A stretch of DNA of 64,000 nucleotides from Mycolicibacterium stellerae (GCF_003719305.1 NZ_RARC01000001.1:434001-498000), one strand, 5' to 3'. Positions 36,531 to 46,223 are shown, counted from the first letter of the stretch. The notes: generated by a model from the sequence alone, not told the origin. Numbers and translations: made by a program.

Positions 36531-37468
36531 GAGTGCACCGGGTCCAGACCGTCGTCCACCGCGACGTTCTCCGGCTGCAACTCGACACCCGCACCCCGCG
36601 CCACCTCGAGCAGCAGCGTGGCGAAGTCCTCGTCGACACCGACGCCGGCGCCGACGGCCTGCGCGACGATCTGCCGGGTGGCCGACGCGATCGGCATCGG
36701 CGACTTGAGCGCATAGGCCGCCTCAAGGCCGAGGTCGAAGTCCTTCTGCAGCAGTGACATCGTGAACGTCGGTGTGAAGTCGAGATTGACGAACGCCGGT
36801 GACTTGTACTGTGTGAAGGTCGATCCCATCACCGAGTCGTTCAGGAATGCCAGGAAATCGGCCCGGCTGACGCCGCCCTTCTCGACCAGCACGGTGATCT
36901 CAGCCAGGCACTGGGTGACCACACCCAGCATCAGGTTGTGGGCGATCTTCACCAGCCGCGCCACCTCACCCTCACCAACGTAGGTGACGCTGCGGCCGAA
37001 GACGTTGAGCACTGGCTCTATGGACTCGAAGACCTCACGCGGACCCGACACCGCCACGGTGAGTTTGCCTGCGGCAATGACTTTCGGGTTGCCGCTGACA
37101 GGTGTCGCCAAGAAGTCACACCCGCGGGCGTTGGCCGCCTCCCGGATCTTCAGGCTCGCTTCGGCGGAGACCGTCGAGGCGTCGGCGATGATCCGGGGTG
37201 AGTCCGGTCCGGTCAACAGGCCGTTCTCGCCGAGCATCACCTCTTCGAGGTCTTTCGACGACGACACCATGGCGAACACCAGGTGGCGGTCGGCCAGGTC
37301 CACGGGCTGGGTGACGACCTTCGCGCCGTTCTCGGCCAGTGCGGCGGCCTTGGACGCGGTGCGGTTGTAGACGGTGACGTCATAGCCGGCGTCCAGGAGC
37401 CGGGTGACGAGCTGGGCACCCATCCGGCCGGCGCCGATCCAGCCGATCTTCAAGTCAGAGGCAGACAT
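36527..37468 (-). CDS. NAD(P)-dependent beta-hydroxyacid dehydrogenase (3-hydroxyisobutyrate dehydrogenase family)
   Basis: This 313-aa protein has the N-terminal Rossmann motif IGWIGAGRMGAQLVTRLL, the substrate-binding segment DASTVSAEASLKI with DFLATPVSGNPKVI (a GG-to-GN variant of the usual PVSGG), and the catalytic Lys in VKIAHNLMLG (near residue 173). The family oxidises short beta-hydroxyacids, hydroxymethylglutarate, tartronate or similar compounds. It lies between the Liv transporter and M24 genes with a 20-bp gap and a 4-bp overlap, so it is part of the LacI-type-operator-controlled operon. The substrate is unknown. Confidence 0.87.
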   Translation of the reverse strand: MSASDLKIGWIGAGRMGAQLVTRLLDAGYDVTVYNRTASKAAALAENGAKVVTQPVDLADRHLVFAMVSSSKDLEEVMLGENGLLTGPDSPRIIADASTVSAEASLKIREAANARGCDFLATPVSGNPKVIAAGKLTVAVSGPREVFESIEPVLNVFGRSVTYVGEGEVARLVKIAHNLMLGVVTQCLAEITVLVEKGGVSRADFLAFLNDSVMGSTFTQYKSPAFVNLDFTPTFTMSLLQKDFDLGLEAAYALKSPMPIASATRQIVAQAVGAGVGVDEDFATLLLEVARGAGVELQPENVAVDDGLDPVHS

Positions 37469-37488
37469 GTTTTTCCTTTTCTGTTTCG

Positions 37489-38229
37489 TCAGGCCGTGGG
37501 TTGAGCGGCCGATGCATGGACCGCGCCGCCGAAGTAGAGATCGGCGATCTCCGGGTTGTTCAGTACCGAGGTGGCCGGCCCGGTGAGCAGTACGCGGCCG
37601 CTCTCCATGACGATGCCGCTCGACGCCATTCGCAGGCCGAACCTGACGTTCTGTTCGACCATCAGCACTGCCTTACCGCTGGCGCGCATGATCGCGACGG
37701 CTTCGTCGATGACGGTGAGTGATTTGGGGTCAAGCCCGAGGGAGGGTTCGTCGAGCAGGACCAGTTTGGGGTCGAGCATCAGTGAGCGAGCGAACTCCAC
37801 CATGCGACGCTGGCCGCCGGACAGGTTGCCGCAGCGGATTCCCGTCTTGTCGGCCACGAGCGGGAACATGCCGAGCACCTCGTCGTAGCGTTGCTTGACC
37901 AGCGCACGCTGCCGGCGGATCACGTAGGCGCCCATCAGGATGTTCTCCTTGACGGTCAGCGTCGGGAACAGCCCGTTGCTCTGCGGCACCTGGGTGACAC
38001 CGCATCCGAGTACCTCGTCGGGCGCCAGGCCGGTGATGTCCTTACCGTCGAGCAGGATGCGGCCGGCACTCGGCTTGAGGATGCCGCTGACCGCGCGCAA
38101 CACCGTGGACTTGCCCGCACCGTTGGGTCCCACGATGCAGCCGAGCTCACCGGCCCCGACCTCCAGATCGACACCCTGGAGGACGTTGCCGCCGCCGTAT
38201 CCGGCGACCACCCCTTCGAGCTTGATCAT
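37489..38229 (-). CDS. Branched-chain-amino-acid-type ABC transporter ATP-binding protein (LivF-like)
   Basis: This 246-aa ATPase has Walker [10 protein letters not shown] (near residue 37), the ABC signature [11 protein letters not shown], Walker [12 protein letters not shown] and an H-loop replaced by VEQN ([10 protein letters not shown]), typical of LivF. It pairs with the LivG domain fused to LivM upstream. Its start ATG 38229 overlaps that gene's stop by 4 bp. It powers import of a hydrophobic amino acid, amide or aromatic carboxylate. Confidence 0.92.
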   Translation of the reverse strand: MIKLEGVVAGYGGGNVLQGVDLEVGAGELGCIVGPNGAGKSTVLRAVSGILKPSAGRILLDGKDITGLAPDEVLGCGVTQVPQSNGLFPTLTVKENILMGAYVIRRQRALVKQRYDEVLGMFPLVADKTGIRCGNLSGGQRRMVEFARSLMLDPKLVLLDEPSLGLDPKSLTVIDEAVAIMRASGKAVLMVEQNVRFGLRMASSGIVMESGRVLLTGPATSVLNNPEIADLYFGGAVHASAAQPTA

Positions 38230-40094
38230 GCTGGGTTCCTCTCCGCCACAGGCACTGTCGAGCCCCTGGAGGGGGCTTCGAGTAGGTAGTCGTCGCCGAG
38301 GTAGGCGTCGAGTACCAACGGGTCCTTCTGAATCTGCTCGGGGGTGCCCTGCGCGATCACCGCGCCGCGGGCCAGCACCCGGATCGGGTCGCACAGGCCG
38401 ACCACGAACGGCATGTTGTGCTCGACCAGCAGGAAGGTCTTGCCGTCGGCGTTGAGCTCACGGATCAGGTCGCCCATCCGCTCGATCAGGGTGGGGTTGA
38501 TACCGCCTGCGGGTTCGTCGAGCAGGATCAGCTTCGGATCGAGCATCAGCACCTGGGCCAGTTCGACGAGCTTCTGCTGCCCGTAGGACAGCGCACCGGC
38601 ACGGGCGTCCCGGTAGGCGGCCATGCCGACGAACTCGAGCAGTTCCTCGGCCCGCGCGGCTTCCGAGCCGCTGACGGCGCCGATGCCGAGTTGGCCAACG
38701 GAGAAGTTCCGCAGCGGCGCAACGACGTTCTCCAACACCGTCATCTCCCGGAACAGGCGGGTGATCTGGAAGGTGCGGCCCAGGCCCCGGTGCGCCCGCG
38801 ACCACGGCGAGATGTTGTCGATGCGCTGGCCGTCCAACAGGATCTCGCCCTTGTCGGGGGTCATGGTGCCCGAGATCAGGTTGAACACCGTCGTCTTACC
38901 TGATCCGTTCGGACCGATCAGCGCGGTGATCGACCCTTCAGGGACGGTGAAGCTGCAGTCGTCGACCGCGTGGTTGCCGCCGAAACTCTTGTGCAGTCCG
39001 CGAACTTCGAGCAGCGTCTTGCCGGTCGGCTCCGGTCTGCGCTGCTCGGCCCGCACCAGCGGGCGGTCCAGGGGGTTGAGCCGGGCACCCGAAAGGCCCA
39101 CGGTGCCCCTGGCTCTCGCCTTCTCGATGAGCGATGCCAGTGTCGGCAGAATGCCCTTGGGCAACACGATCACCAGCAGCACCAGCAGCCCGCCGAAGAG
39201 CACCAGGCGGGCGTTGCCGCCGCCGAAGGCCTGGTTGGCGTAGATGTTGACCGGCTGAATGATGAACGCGCCCAACACCGGACCGAAGATCGTGCCGCGG
39301 CCGCCGAGGATCACCGCGAGCACGATCAGTGCGCTGGTGATGATGGAGAACATGCCGATCGGGTCGACGAACGACAGGTAGTAGCCGTACACCGAGCCGG
39401 CCATGCCGACGAACAGTGCGCTCAGGCCGAACGCCAGCAGCTTGTAGACGGGAGCGTTGACGCCGATGGTGCCGGCCTTGCCCTCGTCCTCGCGGATGGC
39501 GATCAGGCCCATGCCGAACTTGGTTCGCCGGATCCACCAGGTCATCAGCACCGACAGCCCCAGCAGCGCACACAAGGTGAGGTGGAACGGCCAGTTGCCC
39601 CACGCTTCCGGCCAGTCGGGCAGCGGAAGCGTCAACCCCGCGGTGCCGTTGGTCACCGGCACCCATTCGATGGCGACGAACTGGATGAGGAACAGGAAGG
39701 CGACGGTGATGATGACGAACGCCGGCCCACGGGAACGGTAGGTCACCAGGCCGAGCAGCATGGCGACGACAGCGGCGATGACGCCGGCGATCGGCGCCCA
39801 CACCAGCGGTTCGATGTCGGGGAACCGGGTGGCGAGGATGGCGCCGACGTACGCCCCGATGCCGATGAACGCGCCCTGGCTCAGCGACAGGTAGCCGGTG
39901 AACCCGGTGATGACGTTCAGCCCGCTGGCACCGATCGCCAGCACCAGCGACAGGATCACCACGTTCTGCGCGGAGATGCTCGGCGACAGCGGGAAGAGCA
40001 GGATCACCGCGGCCGCGGCGGCGACCACGCCCCGGCTGAGCCAGCGGTGCAGCCCCGGGTCGAGCAATCGTGATTTTCTCTGGCTGGTCATCAT
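38226..40094 (-). CDS. Fused LivM permease - LivG ATPase of a Liv-type ABC importer
   Basis: This 622-aa single chain has a LivM-like membrane domain at residues 1-305 or so (about 8-9 spans; [36 protein letters not shown]), a linker, then a LivG ATPase domain at about 335-595 with Walker [10 protein letters not shown], signature [13 protein letters not shown], Walker [14 protein letters not shown] and VEHNM. M/G fusions are known in actinobacteria and proteobacteria. The start is ATG 40094 (or the adjacent ATG 40091), overlapping the LivH stop. It acts with LivH, LivF and the binding lipoprotein. Confidence 0.92.
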   Translation of the reverse strand: MMTSQRKSRLLDPGLHRWLSRGVVAAAAAVILLFPLSPSISAQNVVILSLVLAIGASGLNVITGFTGYLSLSQGAFIGIGAYVGAILATRFPDIEPLVWAPIAGVIAAVVAMLLGLVTYRSRGPAFVIITVAFLFLIQFVAIEWVPVTNGTAGLTLPLPDWPEAWGNWPFHLTLCALLGLSVLMTWWIRRTKFGMGLIAIREDEGKAGTIGVNAPVYKLLAFGLSALFVGMAGSVYGYYLSFVDPIGMFSIITSALIVLAVILGGRGTIFGPVLGAFIIQPVNIYANQAFGGGNARLVLFGGLLVLLVIVLPKGILPTLASLIEKARARGTVGLSGARLNPLDRPLVRAEQRRPEPTGKTLLEVRGLHKSFGGNHAVDDCSFTVPEGSITALIGPNGSGKTTVFNLISGTMTPDKGEILLDGQRIDNISPWSRAHRGLGRTFQITRLFREMTVLENVVAPLRNFSVGQLGIGAVSGSEAARAEELLEFVGMAAYRDARAGALSYGQQKLVELAQVLMLDPKLILLDEPAGGINPTLIERMGDLIRELNADGKTFLLVEHNMPFVVGLCDPIRVLARGAVIAQGTPEQIQKDPLVLDAYLGDDYLLEAPSRGSTVPVAERNPA

Positions 40095-40972
40095 GCCACC
40101 GCGTCTTCCCGCAGCCGGGTGCCGAGGATGCCCTGCGGCCGCGTGATCAGCACGACGATGATGACGAGGAACGGCACGGCGACCGGCCATGCCGCCCCGA
40201 CGTAGGCCGTCGCTGCCATCTCGCCCACCCCGATGACCAGTGCGCCGAGGATCGCGCCGGGCAGACTGCCCAGCCCGCCCAGCACGACGATGGCCAGCAG
40301 CCGGGCGATCCACTGATAGTGGGTGCCGGGCAGGAACGGGTAGATCGTCGACAGCATCGCCCCGCCTGCACCAAGGGTGGCAACACCGATGGCGAAGGTG
40401 AGCGCCGCGATGGTCGCCACGCTCACTCCCACCAGCAGCGCGCCGCTCTCGTTCGACGAGGCAGCGCGGATCGCCCGGCCGGCCCAGGTGTGGTTGAGCA
40501 GGAGATACATCGCTCCCATCACGGCCACCGCGATCACCGCTGCGATCAGCATGGCCTGCGGGATGTACAGCGGCCCGAGAGCCACCGAGGCGTCGGTGTA
40601 GGACACCACCACCGTCGACGAGGTATTGCCCCAGATGAACCCCATGATCCCCTCGAGCATCAGCGCGATTCCGAAGGTGGCCAGCACCGTCATCGATACG
40701 TGCGAGTTACGGACGTGCCGGATGACCAGGACATACACCAACCAGCCGAACGCGAACATCACCGCCATGACGATCGGGATGGAGAGCAACGGGTCGAGAC
40801 CGAGGTTCCGCCACAACGTCAACGTGAGGAAGGCGGCCAGCACCGCGAACGCGCCGTGCGCGAGGTTGATCACCCGCATGACCCCGAAGATCAGAGTCAG
40901 GCCCGAGGCCATCAGCGCGTACAGTGCGCCGACGAGCAACCCGAGGACGAGCGTCTGGACGAGGGAGGTCAT
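40091..40972 (-). CDS. Branched-chain-amino-acid-type ABC transporter permease (LivH-like)
   Basis: This 293-aa membrane protein has about 8 spans. Family features are the N-terminal YALMASGLTLIFGVMRVINLAHG, ATFGIALMLEGIM, HTWAGRAIRAASSNE (the cytoplasmic coupling region) and the C-terminal LVIGVGEMAATAYVG. It overlaps the LivM-LivG gene by 4 bp and follows the binding-protein gene by 28 bp. Confidence 0.92.
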   Translation of the reverse strand: MTSLVQTLVLGLLVGALYALMASGLTLIFGVMRVINLAHGAFAVLAAFLTLTLWRNLGLDPLLSIPIVMAVMFAFGWLVYVLVIRHVRNSHVSMTVLATFGIALMLEGIMGFIWGNTSSTVVVSYTDASVALGPLYIPQAMLIAAVIAVAVMGAMYLLLNHTWAGRAIRAASSNESGALLVGVSVATIAALTFAIGVATLGAGGAMLSTIYPFLPGTHYQWIARLLAIVVLGGLGSLPGAILGALVIGVGEMAATAYVGAAWPVAVPFLVIIVVLITRPQGILGTRLREDAVA

Positions 40973-41000
40973 GATCAGCTCCTACTGGTCTTGCCGGGGC

Positions 41001-42212
41001 TCATAACTCGCCGCCGTGCCAGCGCATGATCTTCTGCGACGTCGCGACCTCGGGGGGGAGCACGACTTGCGAAACCCCGCCCTGCCACTGGCCCACCAGG
41101 AATTCCCCCTTGGGGCTGCCGTCGGCGTTCCAGCTCAACGGGCCGAGCAGGGTCTCAACGCTGTTGGCGTGCAACCAATCCGCCAGCTTGGCCTGGTCGT
41201 CGATGGATCCGACGGCGTTGACAGCGGCCGCCAGCACTTGCCCCGCGGCGAAGCCGTCCGCGGCATCTTCCGGCGGGTCCTGGTTGAACTTCTCCTTGAA
41301 CCGCTTGACGAACTCGGTGTTGTCCTTGGTCTCGGCGCGCGGGCTGTAGCTCGACGAGAAGAACACGCCCTCGGCGTTCTGCGGGCCGACCGCGTCGAGG
41401 TACTGCTGGCCGTATGTGGGTGAGCTGCTCTGGTAGAGGATCGACGGCTGGTAGTTCGCCCGGTTCATCGAGCGGACCATGTTGACGCCGTCCTCGAACT
41501 GGGCTCCCTGTACCACCATCTCAGCGCCGGCGTCGCGCATGGCGTTGACCACGGAGTCGAAGTTCTTCGTGCTGGCGGGGTACTGGTCCTTGTACACGGT
41601 GCGGATGCCCGCGGCCGAGAGGATCTTCTCGGCGCCCTCGACGACGGGACCGGCGAACGGATCGTCCAGTGAGGGATATGCCGCGGTCTTGGGACGCTGC
41701 TCCGGGGGCAGCTTCGCAATCCACTCGGCGAATACCTTCGCCTGGTCGGTGGCGATGGCCTGCTGCGCGAAGAAGATGTAGGAGAACCCGCGACTGAACA
41801 TGTCCGGCGACCCGCACGACGGGCACACGAACAGCATCTTGTTCTTCTCGGCGATTGCCGAGGCCGGGATGTTGAGCAGCGACGACTGGCTGCCCAGCAG
41901 CAGGTTCACCTTGTCCTGCGAGATGAGGTTGTTGTAGTTGCTGACGGCGGTCTCCTGCTGGGTGGCGTCGTCCTTGATGACGATCTCCACCTTCTTGCCC
42001 AGCAGCCCACCGGCCTCGTTGGTCATCTCGACCCACGTCTCGTAGCCGTGCTGGGTGTCCAGACCACCCTGGCTGAACTCGCCGGTCAGTGGCAGGGATG
42101 CGCCGATTTTGAAAGTGTCGCTGTCACCGCCGCCGTCGGCGGTACACCCGGTCGCCGCCAGCGCGACGATGGCTGCCGCGGCGACCGCACGAAATGCAGT
42201 GCTGATTCGCAT
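41001..42212 (-). CDS. Liv-type substrate-binding lipoprotein
   Basis: This 403-aa protein has a lipoprotein signal peptide (MRISTAFRAVAAAAIVALAATGC, lipobox ATGC with the lipidated Cys near residue 23) and a type I periplasmic-binding fold (FKIGASLPLTGEFSQGG, NLLLGSQSSLLNIPAS). The ligand is not a priori an amino acid; LivK-like proteins also bind amides, urea and aromatic acids. GAGAGGTTGG lies 2-11 nt upstream of the ATG. A perfect TGCAATCGATTGCA is centred about 65 bp upstream. It is the first gene of a six-gene operon running to the M24 hydrolase. Confidence 0.92.
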   Translation of the reverse strand: MRISTAFRAVAAAAIVALAATGCTADGGGDSDTFKIGASLPLTGEFSQGGLDTQHGYETWVEMTNEAGGLLGKKVEIVIKDDATQQETAVSNYNNLISQDKVNLLLGSQSSLLNIPASAIAEKNKMLFVCPSCGSPDMFSRGFSYIFFAQQAIATDQAKVFAEWIAKLPPEQRPKTAAYPSLDDPFAGPVVEGAEKILSAAGIRTVYKDQYPASTKNFDSVVNAMRDAGAEMVVQGAQFEDGVNMVRSMNRANYQPSILYQSSSPTYGQQYLDAVGPQNAEGVFFSSSYSPRAETKDNTEFVKRFKEKFNQDPPEDAADGFAAGQVLAAAVNAVGSIDDQAKLADWLHANSVETLLGPLSWNADGSPKGEFLVGQWQGGVSQVVLPPEVATSQKIMRWHGGEL

Positions 42213-42270
42213 GTCCAACCTCTCTGTCAGACCGATTGCCCGGGCGTGCCAACATGTTGCGTAGGTCACA

Positions 42271-42284
42271 TGCAATCGATTGCA
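42271..42284. promoter_or_regulatory. LacI-type operator, Liv operon promoter
   Basis: TGCAATCGATTGCA is a perfect 14-bp palindrome in the 275-bp gap between the Liv binding-protein gene (minus) and the MFS gene (plus). It has the central CG of LacI/GalR operators. Confidence 0.75.
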
Positions 42285-42394
42285 GTGCATCGTCACACAG
42301 CGCTCGGCGGGTGTCAACCGCTTCGTCGCCGGACGGCGCCGTCGCAAGATCCGGGGGACTACCGGCGTCCCAGCGCACGGTCTACAGTCGAGCC

Positions 42395-42406
42395 GCAAAC
42401 GATTGC
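42395..42406. promoter_or_regulatory. LacI-type operator variant, MFS promoter
   Basis: GCAAACGATTGC differs from the consensus core GCAATCGATTGC at one position. It lies 81 bp upstream of the MFS start in the same gap as the 42271 site, 124 bp apart, so looping between them is possible. Confidence 0.6.
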
Positions 42407-42487
42407 AGATTGGCGGGTTGGTGGCGCACACCTGGTTCGGACGGGGGTTCCGGCCCGGCGCTGGGCTGCTGCGGTGCGGCCGCTGAC

Positions 42488-43615
42488 ATGATTCTGCTCC
42501 TCGCCGCGTTCGTCTCGATGATCGACCGGTCGGTGATGCCGCCACTGGTCCCCGTGATCGCGGACGACCTGGGCGTCGACCTCGAAGCGATCGGTCTGTC
42601 GCTGACGGTTTACGCCGTGTCGTATGCGGCGTTTCAGCTGGCCTGGAGCACGCTGGCGGCCCGATTCGGGCGGGTGCGCATTCTGGTGCTGTCGACCGCG
42701 CTTGGCGGGGTGGCAAACCTGGCCACCGCGGCCGCCAGCGACCCCCTGACCTACAGCGTCGCCCGCGGTGTCTCGGGCGCGATGTTCGCAGCGACCATCA
42801 CCACCGTCCTCATCTACTACGGCGACACCCTGGCGATTACCAAGCGCGCCGTGGCCAACGCGAACCTCGCCGCGGCGATCTCGATCGGACTAGCGACCGG
42901 GACTGTCGGGGCCGGCGCCATCGCCCAATGGTTCGGCTGGCGTTGGGTTTACGTCGTGATCGCGGCGTTCTCTTTCGCGCTCGTCACGGTGCTGCCCCGG
43001 TTGTCGGACGCCGCAGGCACCACCGGGGAGCGTCTGATGCCCTCGCTGCGCAGGCTCGCGGCCAATCGGTGGGCGGTGAGCATCCTGGTGTTCACCGTCG
43101 TCGAAGGCGCGCTCCTGGTCGGGGTCTTCAACTATCTCGCAGTGGCACTGCAGGCCACCGGTGCCAATGTGCTTGTCGCCGGGGCGGCGACGTCGGGATT
43201 CGGTGCCGCCGTGGTGATCGTCAGCCAGTTGATGAGACTGATCCTCGGACACTGGCCGGCCTGGGTGCTCATGCTGGTGTCCGGTATCGCGATCGTCTGC
43301 GCGTACCTCCTGATGGCCGTCGTCACGTCGCTGGCCACCGTCCTCGCTGCGGCCATTCTCCTCGGCCTCGCCTGGGCCGCAGGGCATACCACCATGCAGA
43401 CCTGGATGACCGACGCCGCGACCGACAGCCGGGCCATCGGCATGTCCTTCTTCTCGATCGCGCTGTTCGTCGGGGCGTCGATCGGCGCGGCGGTCGGCAA
43501 CGTCGCCGCGGGTGCGCACCGCTTCGGGGTCCTGTTCACCGTCGCGACCGTGGTGGCCGTCGGCTATGCGGTGGTGACCAGCGTCGCCCGCGCCCGCTAC
43601 GTGGTCCGCGAGTAG
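42488..43615 (+). CDS. MFS transporter
   Basis: This 375-aa carrier has about 11-12 spans. The N-terminal segment LLLAAFVSMIDRSVMPPLVPVIADDLG and the repeated MFS pattern (AARFGRVRILVL, motif A-like) identify the superfamily. ATG 42488 is close to the conserved first helix, and no strong ribosome site is seen, so the start could be slightly upstream. Operator-like sites at 42271 and 42395 place it in the LacI regulon. It probably moves the same substrate or a pathway product. Confidence 0.82.
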   Translation: MILLLAAFVSMIDRSVMPPLVPVIADDLGVDLEAIGLSLTVYAVSYAAFQLAWSTLAARFGRVRILVLSTALGGVANLATAAASDPLTYSVARGVSGAMFAATITTVLIYYGDTLAITKRAVANANLAAAISIGLATGTVGAGAIAQWFGWRWVYVVIAAFSFALVTVLPRLSDAAGTTGERLMPSLRRLAANRWAVSILVFTVVEGALLVGVFNYLAVALQATGANVLVAGAATSGFGAAVVIVSQLMRLILGHWPAWVLMLVSGIAIVCAYLLMAVVTSLATVLAAAILLGLAWAAGHTTMQTWMTDAATDSRAIGMSFFSIALFVGASIGAAVGNVAAGAHRFGVLFTVATVVAVGYAVVTSVARARYVVRE

Positions 43616-43616
43616 C

Positions 43617-44519
43617 TCAACCCGTCAGCACAGCAGGGCGCACTACCTCGTCGAATCGCGCTGGTATGCCGGATAATTCGGGGGCGGGCAGGAAACGGCC
43701 CCGCAGGTCCACCAGCGTCCGCAGGGCCGCCGCGTCGACGCTGCCGTCTCCGATGAGGCCCCGCGCCGGGTCACGCAACACCGCGACGTGCTTCGCCGCT
43801 CCAGCGTCGTCGAGCGACAGCAGCCGGGCCGCGGAGCCGGTCGCTTCGGCATCCAGGTCGCCAGCGACGATGCTGCGCGCCGTGTCCGCCAGCGCGTTCA
43901 CCAACCGGTCGACGACCGCCGCGCCTGGCGCTTCCCGCAAGCGCGCGATCACCGTTCCCAGGTACGGGCCGAGCCGGGTGACGTCGGCGAGCAGCGCGCA
44001 TCCGCGCATCTGGGCCACCAGTTCGTTGCCGGCGTTGAGCACGGTCGCGTCGCAGCCACCGGTGTGCAGAGCCGCGACCCGCTTGGGCGTCGACCCGAGC
44101 GCGACGATTTCGAGCGCGGAGTGCGACAGTCCGAGCTCTTCGAGCAGTGCGTAACCCACGAACGCGAACCCCGACGTGGGAACGTCGACTCCGAAGCGTC
44201 CCCCGGACAACTCCGCCGGCGCGGTGACGCCGGGGCGCGCGCCCAGACACAGCCCGAGACCGCGGTCCACCCCGGCGACGATCTCGACATCGAACAACTG
44301 CCCCAACGGATTCGCCGGTAGGAAGCGGTAGGCCAGTACATTGTCGGGGCTGGTGAAAACCGCGTCGTACTCGCCGTCGTGCAACGACCTGAACTGCGCG
44401 GGCGAGGACGGCACCGCCACGTCACGGACGTCGAGGCCGGCCGCCGCGAGCCGACCGGTCTGGCGCGCGACGTCGAGAAGCACCGAAGGGCTGAATACGC
44501 CGAGTTTCAGTTGGTCCAC
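43617..44519 (-). CDS. Substrate-binding-domain protein without signal peptide (NMT1/SsuA-like fold)
   Basis: This protein of about 300 aa has the order of an ABC binding protein of the NMT1/Thi5/SsuA type: LKLGVFSPSVLLDVARQTG, DAVFTSPDNVLAYRFL, GLGLCLGARPGVTAPAELSGG and FGVDVPTSGFAFVGYALLEELG. Unlike the transporter component at 53902, it has no signal peptide or lipobox, so it is cytosolic as it stands. GTG 44519 is chosen because the LacI-type operator (44527-44540) lies just upstream; a GTG at 44579 would place the operator inside the gene. No ribosome-binding site is evident for either. It could be an enzyme, a ligand sensor or a moonlighting binding domain; the function is unknown. Confidence 0.7.
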   Translation of the reverse strand: MDQLKLGVFSPSVLLDVARQTGRLAAAGLDVRDVAVPSSPAQFRSLHDGEYDAVFTSPDNVLAYRFLPANPLGQLFDVEIVAGVDRGLGLCLGARPGVTAPAELSGGRFGVDVPTSGFAFVGYALLEELGLSHSALEIVALGSTPKRVAALHTGGCDATVLNAGNELVAQMRGCALLADVTRLGPYLGTVIARLREAPGAAVVDRLVNALADTARSIVAGDLDAEATGSAARLLSLDDAGAAKHVAVLRDPARGLIGDGSVDAAALRTLVDLRGRFLPAPELSGIPARFDEVVRPAVLTG

Positions 44520-44526
44520 GAATATC

Positions 44527-44540
44527 TGCAATCGATTGTA
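44527..44540. promoter_or_regulatory. LacI-type operator between divergent binding-like and hydrolase genes
   Basis: TGCAATCGATTGTA matches the consensus palindrome at 13 of 14 positions. It lies 8 bp upstream of GTG 44519 (minus) and 39 bp upstream of GTG 44580 (plus), and could serve both. Confidence 0.7.
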
Positions 44541-44579
44541 GGTACGGTGAGCGAAGCCTATCGAGTGAGAGGGGTTCAC

Positions 44580-45512
44580 GTGGGCGCACCGGACTTTTCA
44601 GCCATTCACGAGGACGTGCCGGGGTCGGATCGGCCGGTGAGCTACCATCTGGCCGAGACCTGGGACGGCCTCTACGTCCCGTACGCCCTCCGGGTGCCCT
44701 CGCCGGACGGAACCGGCTTTCCGTTCGTGTTCCTCGCCTACGGCAACGGCGGCGGTGGTCTTGAGTGGCTGCGCCGACGGGTGGCGACGCACGGCTACAT
44801 CATGGAGCGACTTCTCGACGCCGGGTACGCCTGCGCCTGGGGCCGGTACCGCACCGAGGTCGAGCTCGGATTCCATCGCGGCGGCCGGCTCGTGGCCGAC
44901 CGCAGGCAGGGGATGGACCTGCTGAGCCGCTCGCCGCTGGAGTTCGAGGACGAGCTGGCCATTCTCGGGCACGTGGCCGGTCATCCGCAGATCGACGGCG
45001 ACCGGCTCGGTCACGTCGGGGTCAGCCATGCCGGCGAGATGCTGTTCAAGATCGCGTCGCAGTACGACGGCCCGCTGCGGGCCGGGGTCGCCTGCGAGCC
45101 CGCCAACCACGAGTTCCTCGATCTCACGCCCGACGATTCCGCCTTCACGAACCCGGACACCCAGCTGCGCAACATCGAGGAAATGCAGATGCGCGATCCG
45201 TCATACGTCCGGTCGCGGATCAACGAACCACTGGCGCTCGAGCGGATCGCGCCCATCACCCTGCCCATGCTGGTGATGGGCCGCGACGACGACCACCTCC
45301 AGGGCGTCTTCCGGCTGAGCTACGACCTGCTGGCAGGCACCGGCAAGGAAGCCTCATGGGTCTCGTGGGACCACCCGCTGCACGGCTACATCTTCCCGGT
45401 CGCGGGCACCGACGGGAGATACGAGGTCGACGCCGTACAGGACCGCGCAATCGACGGAGTCATCGCCTTCCTCGACCAGCACCTCGCCGCCGGGTCGTCC
45501 CGCCCGGACTGA
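44580..45512 (+). CDS. Alpha/beta hydrolase, S9/dienelactone-hydrolase-like
   Basis: This 310-aa alpha/beta hydrolase has its nucleophile Ser149 in GHVGVSHAGEM (GxSxG), an acid probably in LVMGRDDDHLQG and a His in WDHPLHGYIFP near the C-terminus. The oxyanion region is around FLAYGNGGGG. GTG 44580 is chosen because AGAGGGG lies 6 nt upstream; GTGs at 44547 and 44565 are possible. It shares its promoter gap and operator with the divergent binding-like gene and precedes the CMD-molybdenum hydroxylase genes by 59 bp. Hydrolysis of an ester, amide or C-C bond is possible; the substrate is unknown. Confidence 0.8.
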   Translation: MGAPDFSAIHEDVPGSDRPVSYHLAETWDGLYVPYALRVPSPDGTGFPFVFLAYGNGGGGLEWLRRRVATHGYIMERLLDAGYACAWGRYRTEVELGFHRGGRLVADRRQGMDLLSRSPLEFEDELAILGHVAGHPQIDGDRLGHVGVSHAGEMLFKIASQYDGPLRAGVACEPANHEFLDLTPDDSAFTNPDTQLRNIEEMQMRDPSYVRSRINEPLALERIAPITLPMLVMGRDDDHLQGVFRLSYDLLAGTGKEASWVSWDHPLHGYIFPVAGTDGRYEVDAVQDRAIDGVIAFLDQHLAAGSSRPD

Positions 45513-45548
45513 CCCTTGACCCCGCACACCGCCGCGCACATACTGACA

Positions 45549-45560
45549 GCAATCGATTGC
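45549..45560. promoter_or_regulatory. LacI-type operator before the CMD-molybdenum hydroxylase genes
   Basis: GCAATCGATTGC is an exact core copy. It ends 11 bp before ATG 45572 and abuts the ribosome site AAGGGAG, so bound repressor would sit on the transcription start or block read-through from the hydrolase. Confidence 0.7.
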
Positions 45561-45571
45561 AAGGGAGTGAC

Positions 45572-46216
45572 ATGGCCACCGCGAACATTCCACGCATCAC
45601 CTACGTACCGCTCGAGCAGATGGACGAGCGCATGCAGGCGGAGATGAAACGGTGCGCAGAGCACGGGACTCCGCGGCCGGAAAGCTCCGCCGTCCGTGCG
45701 CACTCACCGGAGGCATTCTGGGCCTTCGCCGACAGCTGGAAATCCGTGTTCCACGGTGGCGTGCTCGATCACGCGATCAAGGATCTGTGCCGGGTCTACA
45801 TCTCCAGAACGGTGAAGTGCGAGTTCTGCGGTAATCAGCGGTCCGAGAAGGCCACCGCGGCGGGCCTGCAGGAGCAGCAGTACGACCAGCTGCTGAACTT
45901 CGAGACGTCCGACCTCTACGACGACCGCCACAAGGCCGCGCTCGCCTACGCCGAGGCCATCGCCTGGGGCAGCCAGGATCTCGACGGGCTCTGGGAGCGC
46001 CTGCACGCGCACTTCTCGGAGCAGGAGCTCGTCGAGCTCGGTTGTTTCATCGCGCTCACCTTCGGCCAGCAGAGCTGGATCCGACTGCTCGGCATCGACC
46101 ACCACCAGTACATGGCCGGCACCGGCGCGTCGATGGCCCCGGGTTTCGAGACCGCCGAGAAGCTCGCTGCCAGCAAGGCCGACGGCGGCTACTGGGCAGC
46201 GCCCAGCCACGCCTGA
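45572..46216 (+). CDS. Carboxymuconolactone decarboxylase/AhpD-family protein
   Basis: This 214-aa all-helical protein has the AhpD-type CxxC in VKCEFCGNQRSEKA and the downstream FALTFGQQ-like helix (GCFIALTFGQQSWIRLLGIDHH). Family roles include decarboxylation of muconolactones and disulfide/peroxide reduction; the CxxC points to the redox or peroxidase-like branch. AGGGAGTGAC precedes the ATG at 45572. It is followed after 7 bp by the [2Fe-2S] subunit, so it is the first gene of a CMD-CoxS-CoxL operon. Confidence 0.85.
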   Translation: MATANIPRITYVPLEQMDERMQAEMKRCAEHGTPRPESSAVRAHSPEAFWAFADSWKSVFHGGVLDHAIKDLCRVYISRTVKCEFCGNQRSEKATAAGLQEQQYDQLLNFETSDLYDDRHKAALAYAEAIAWGSQDLDGLWERLHAHFSEQELVELGCFIALTFGQQSWIRLLGIDHHQYMAGTGASMAPGFETAEKLAASKADGGYWAAPSHA

Positions 46217-46223
46217 GTCGCCA

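Noticed and set aside
36527..42212. Simple branched-chain amino acid uptake and valine degradation operon
   Set aside because: The 3-hydroxyisobutyrate-dehydrogenase-like gene and Liv transporter fit, but no acyl-CoA or mmsA genes are present, and the M24 enzyme and LacI-type operator point to another substrate.
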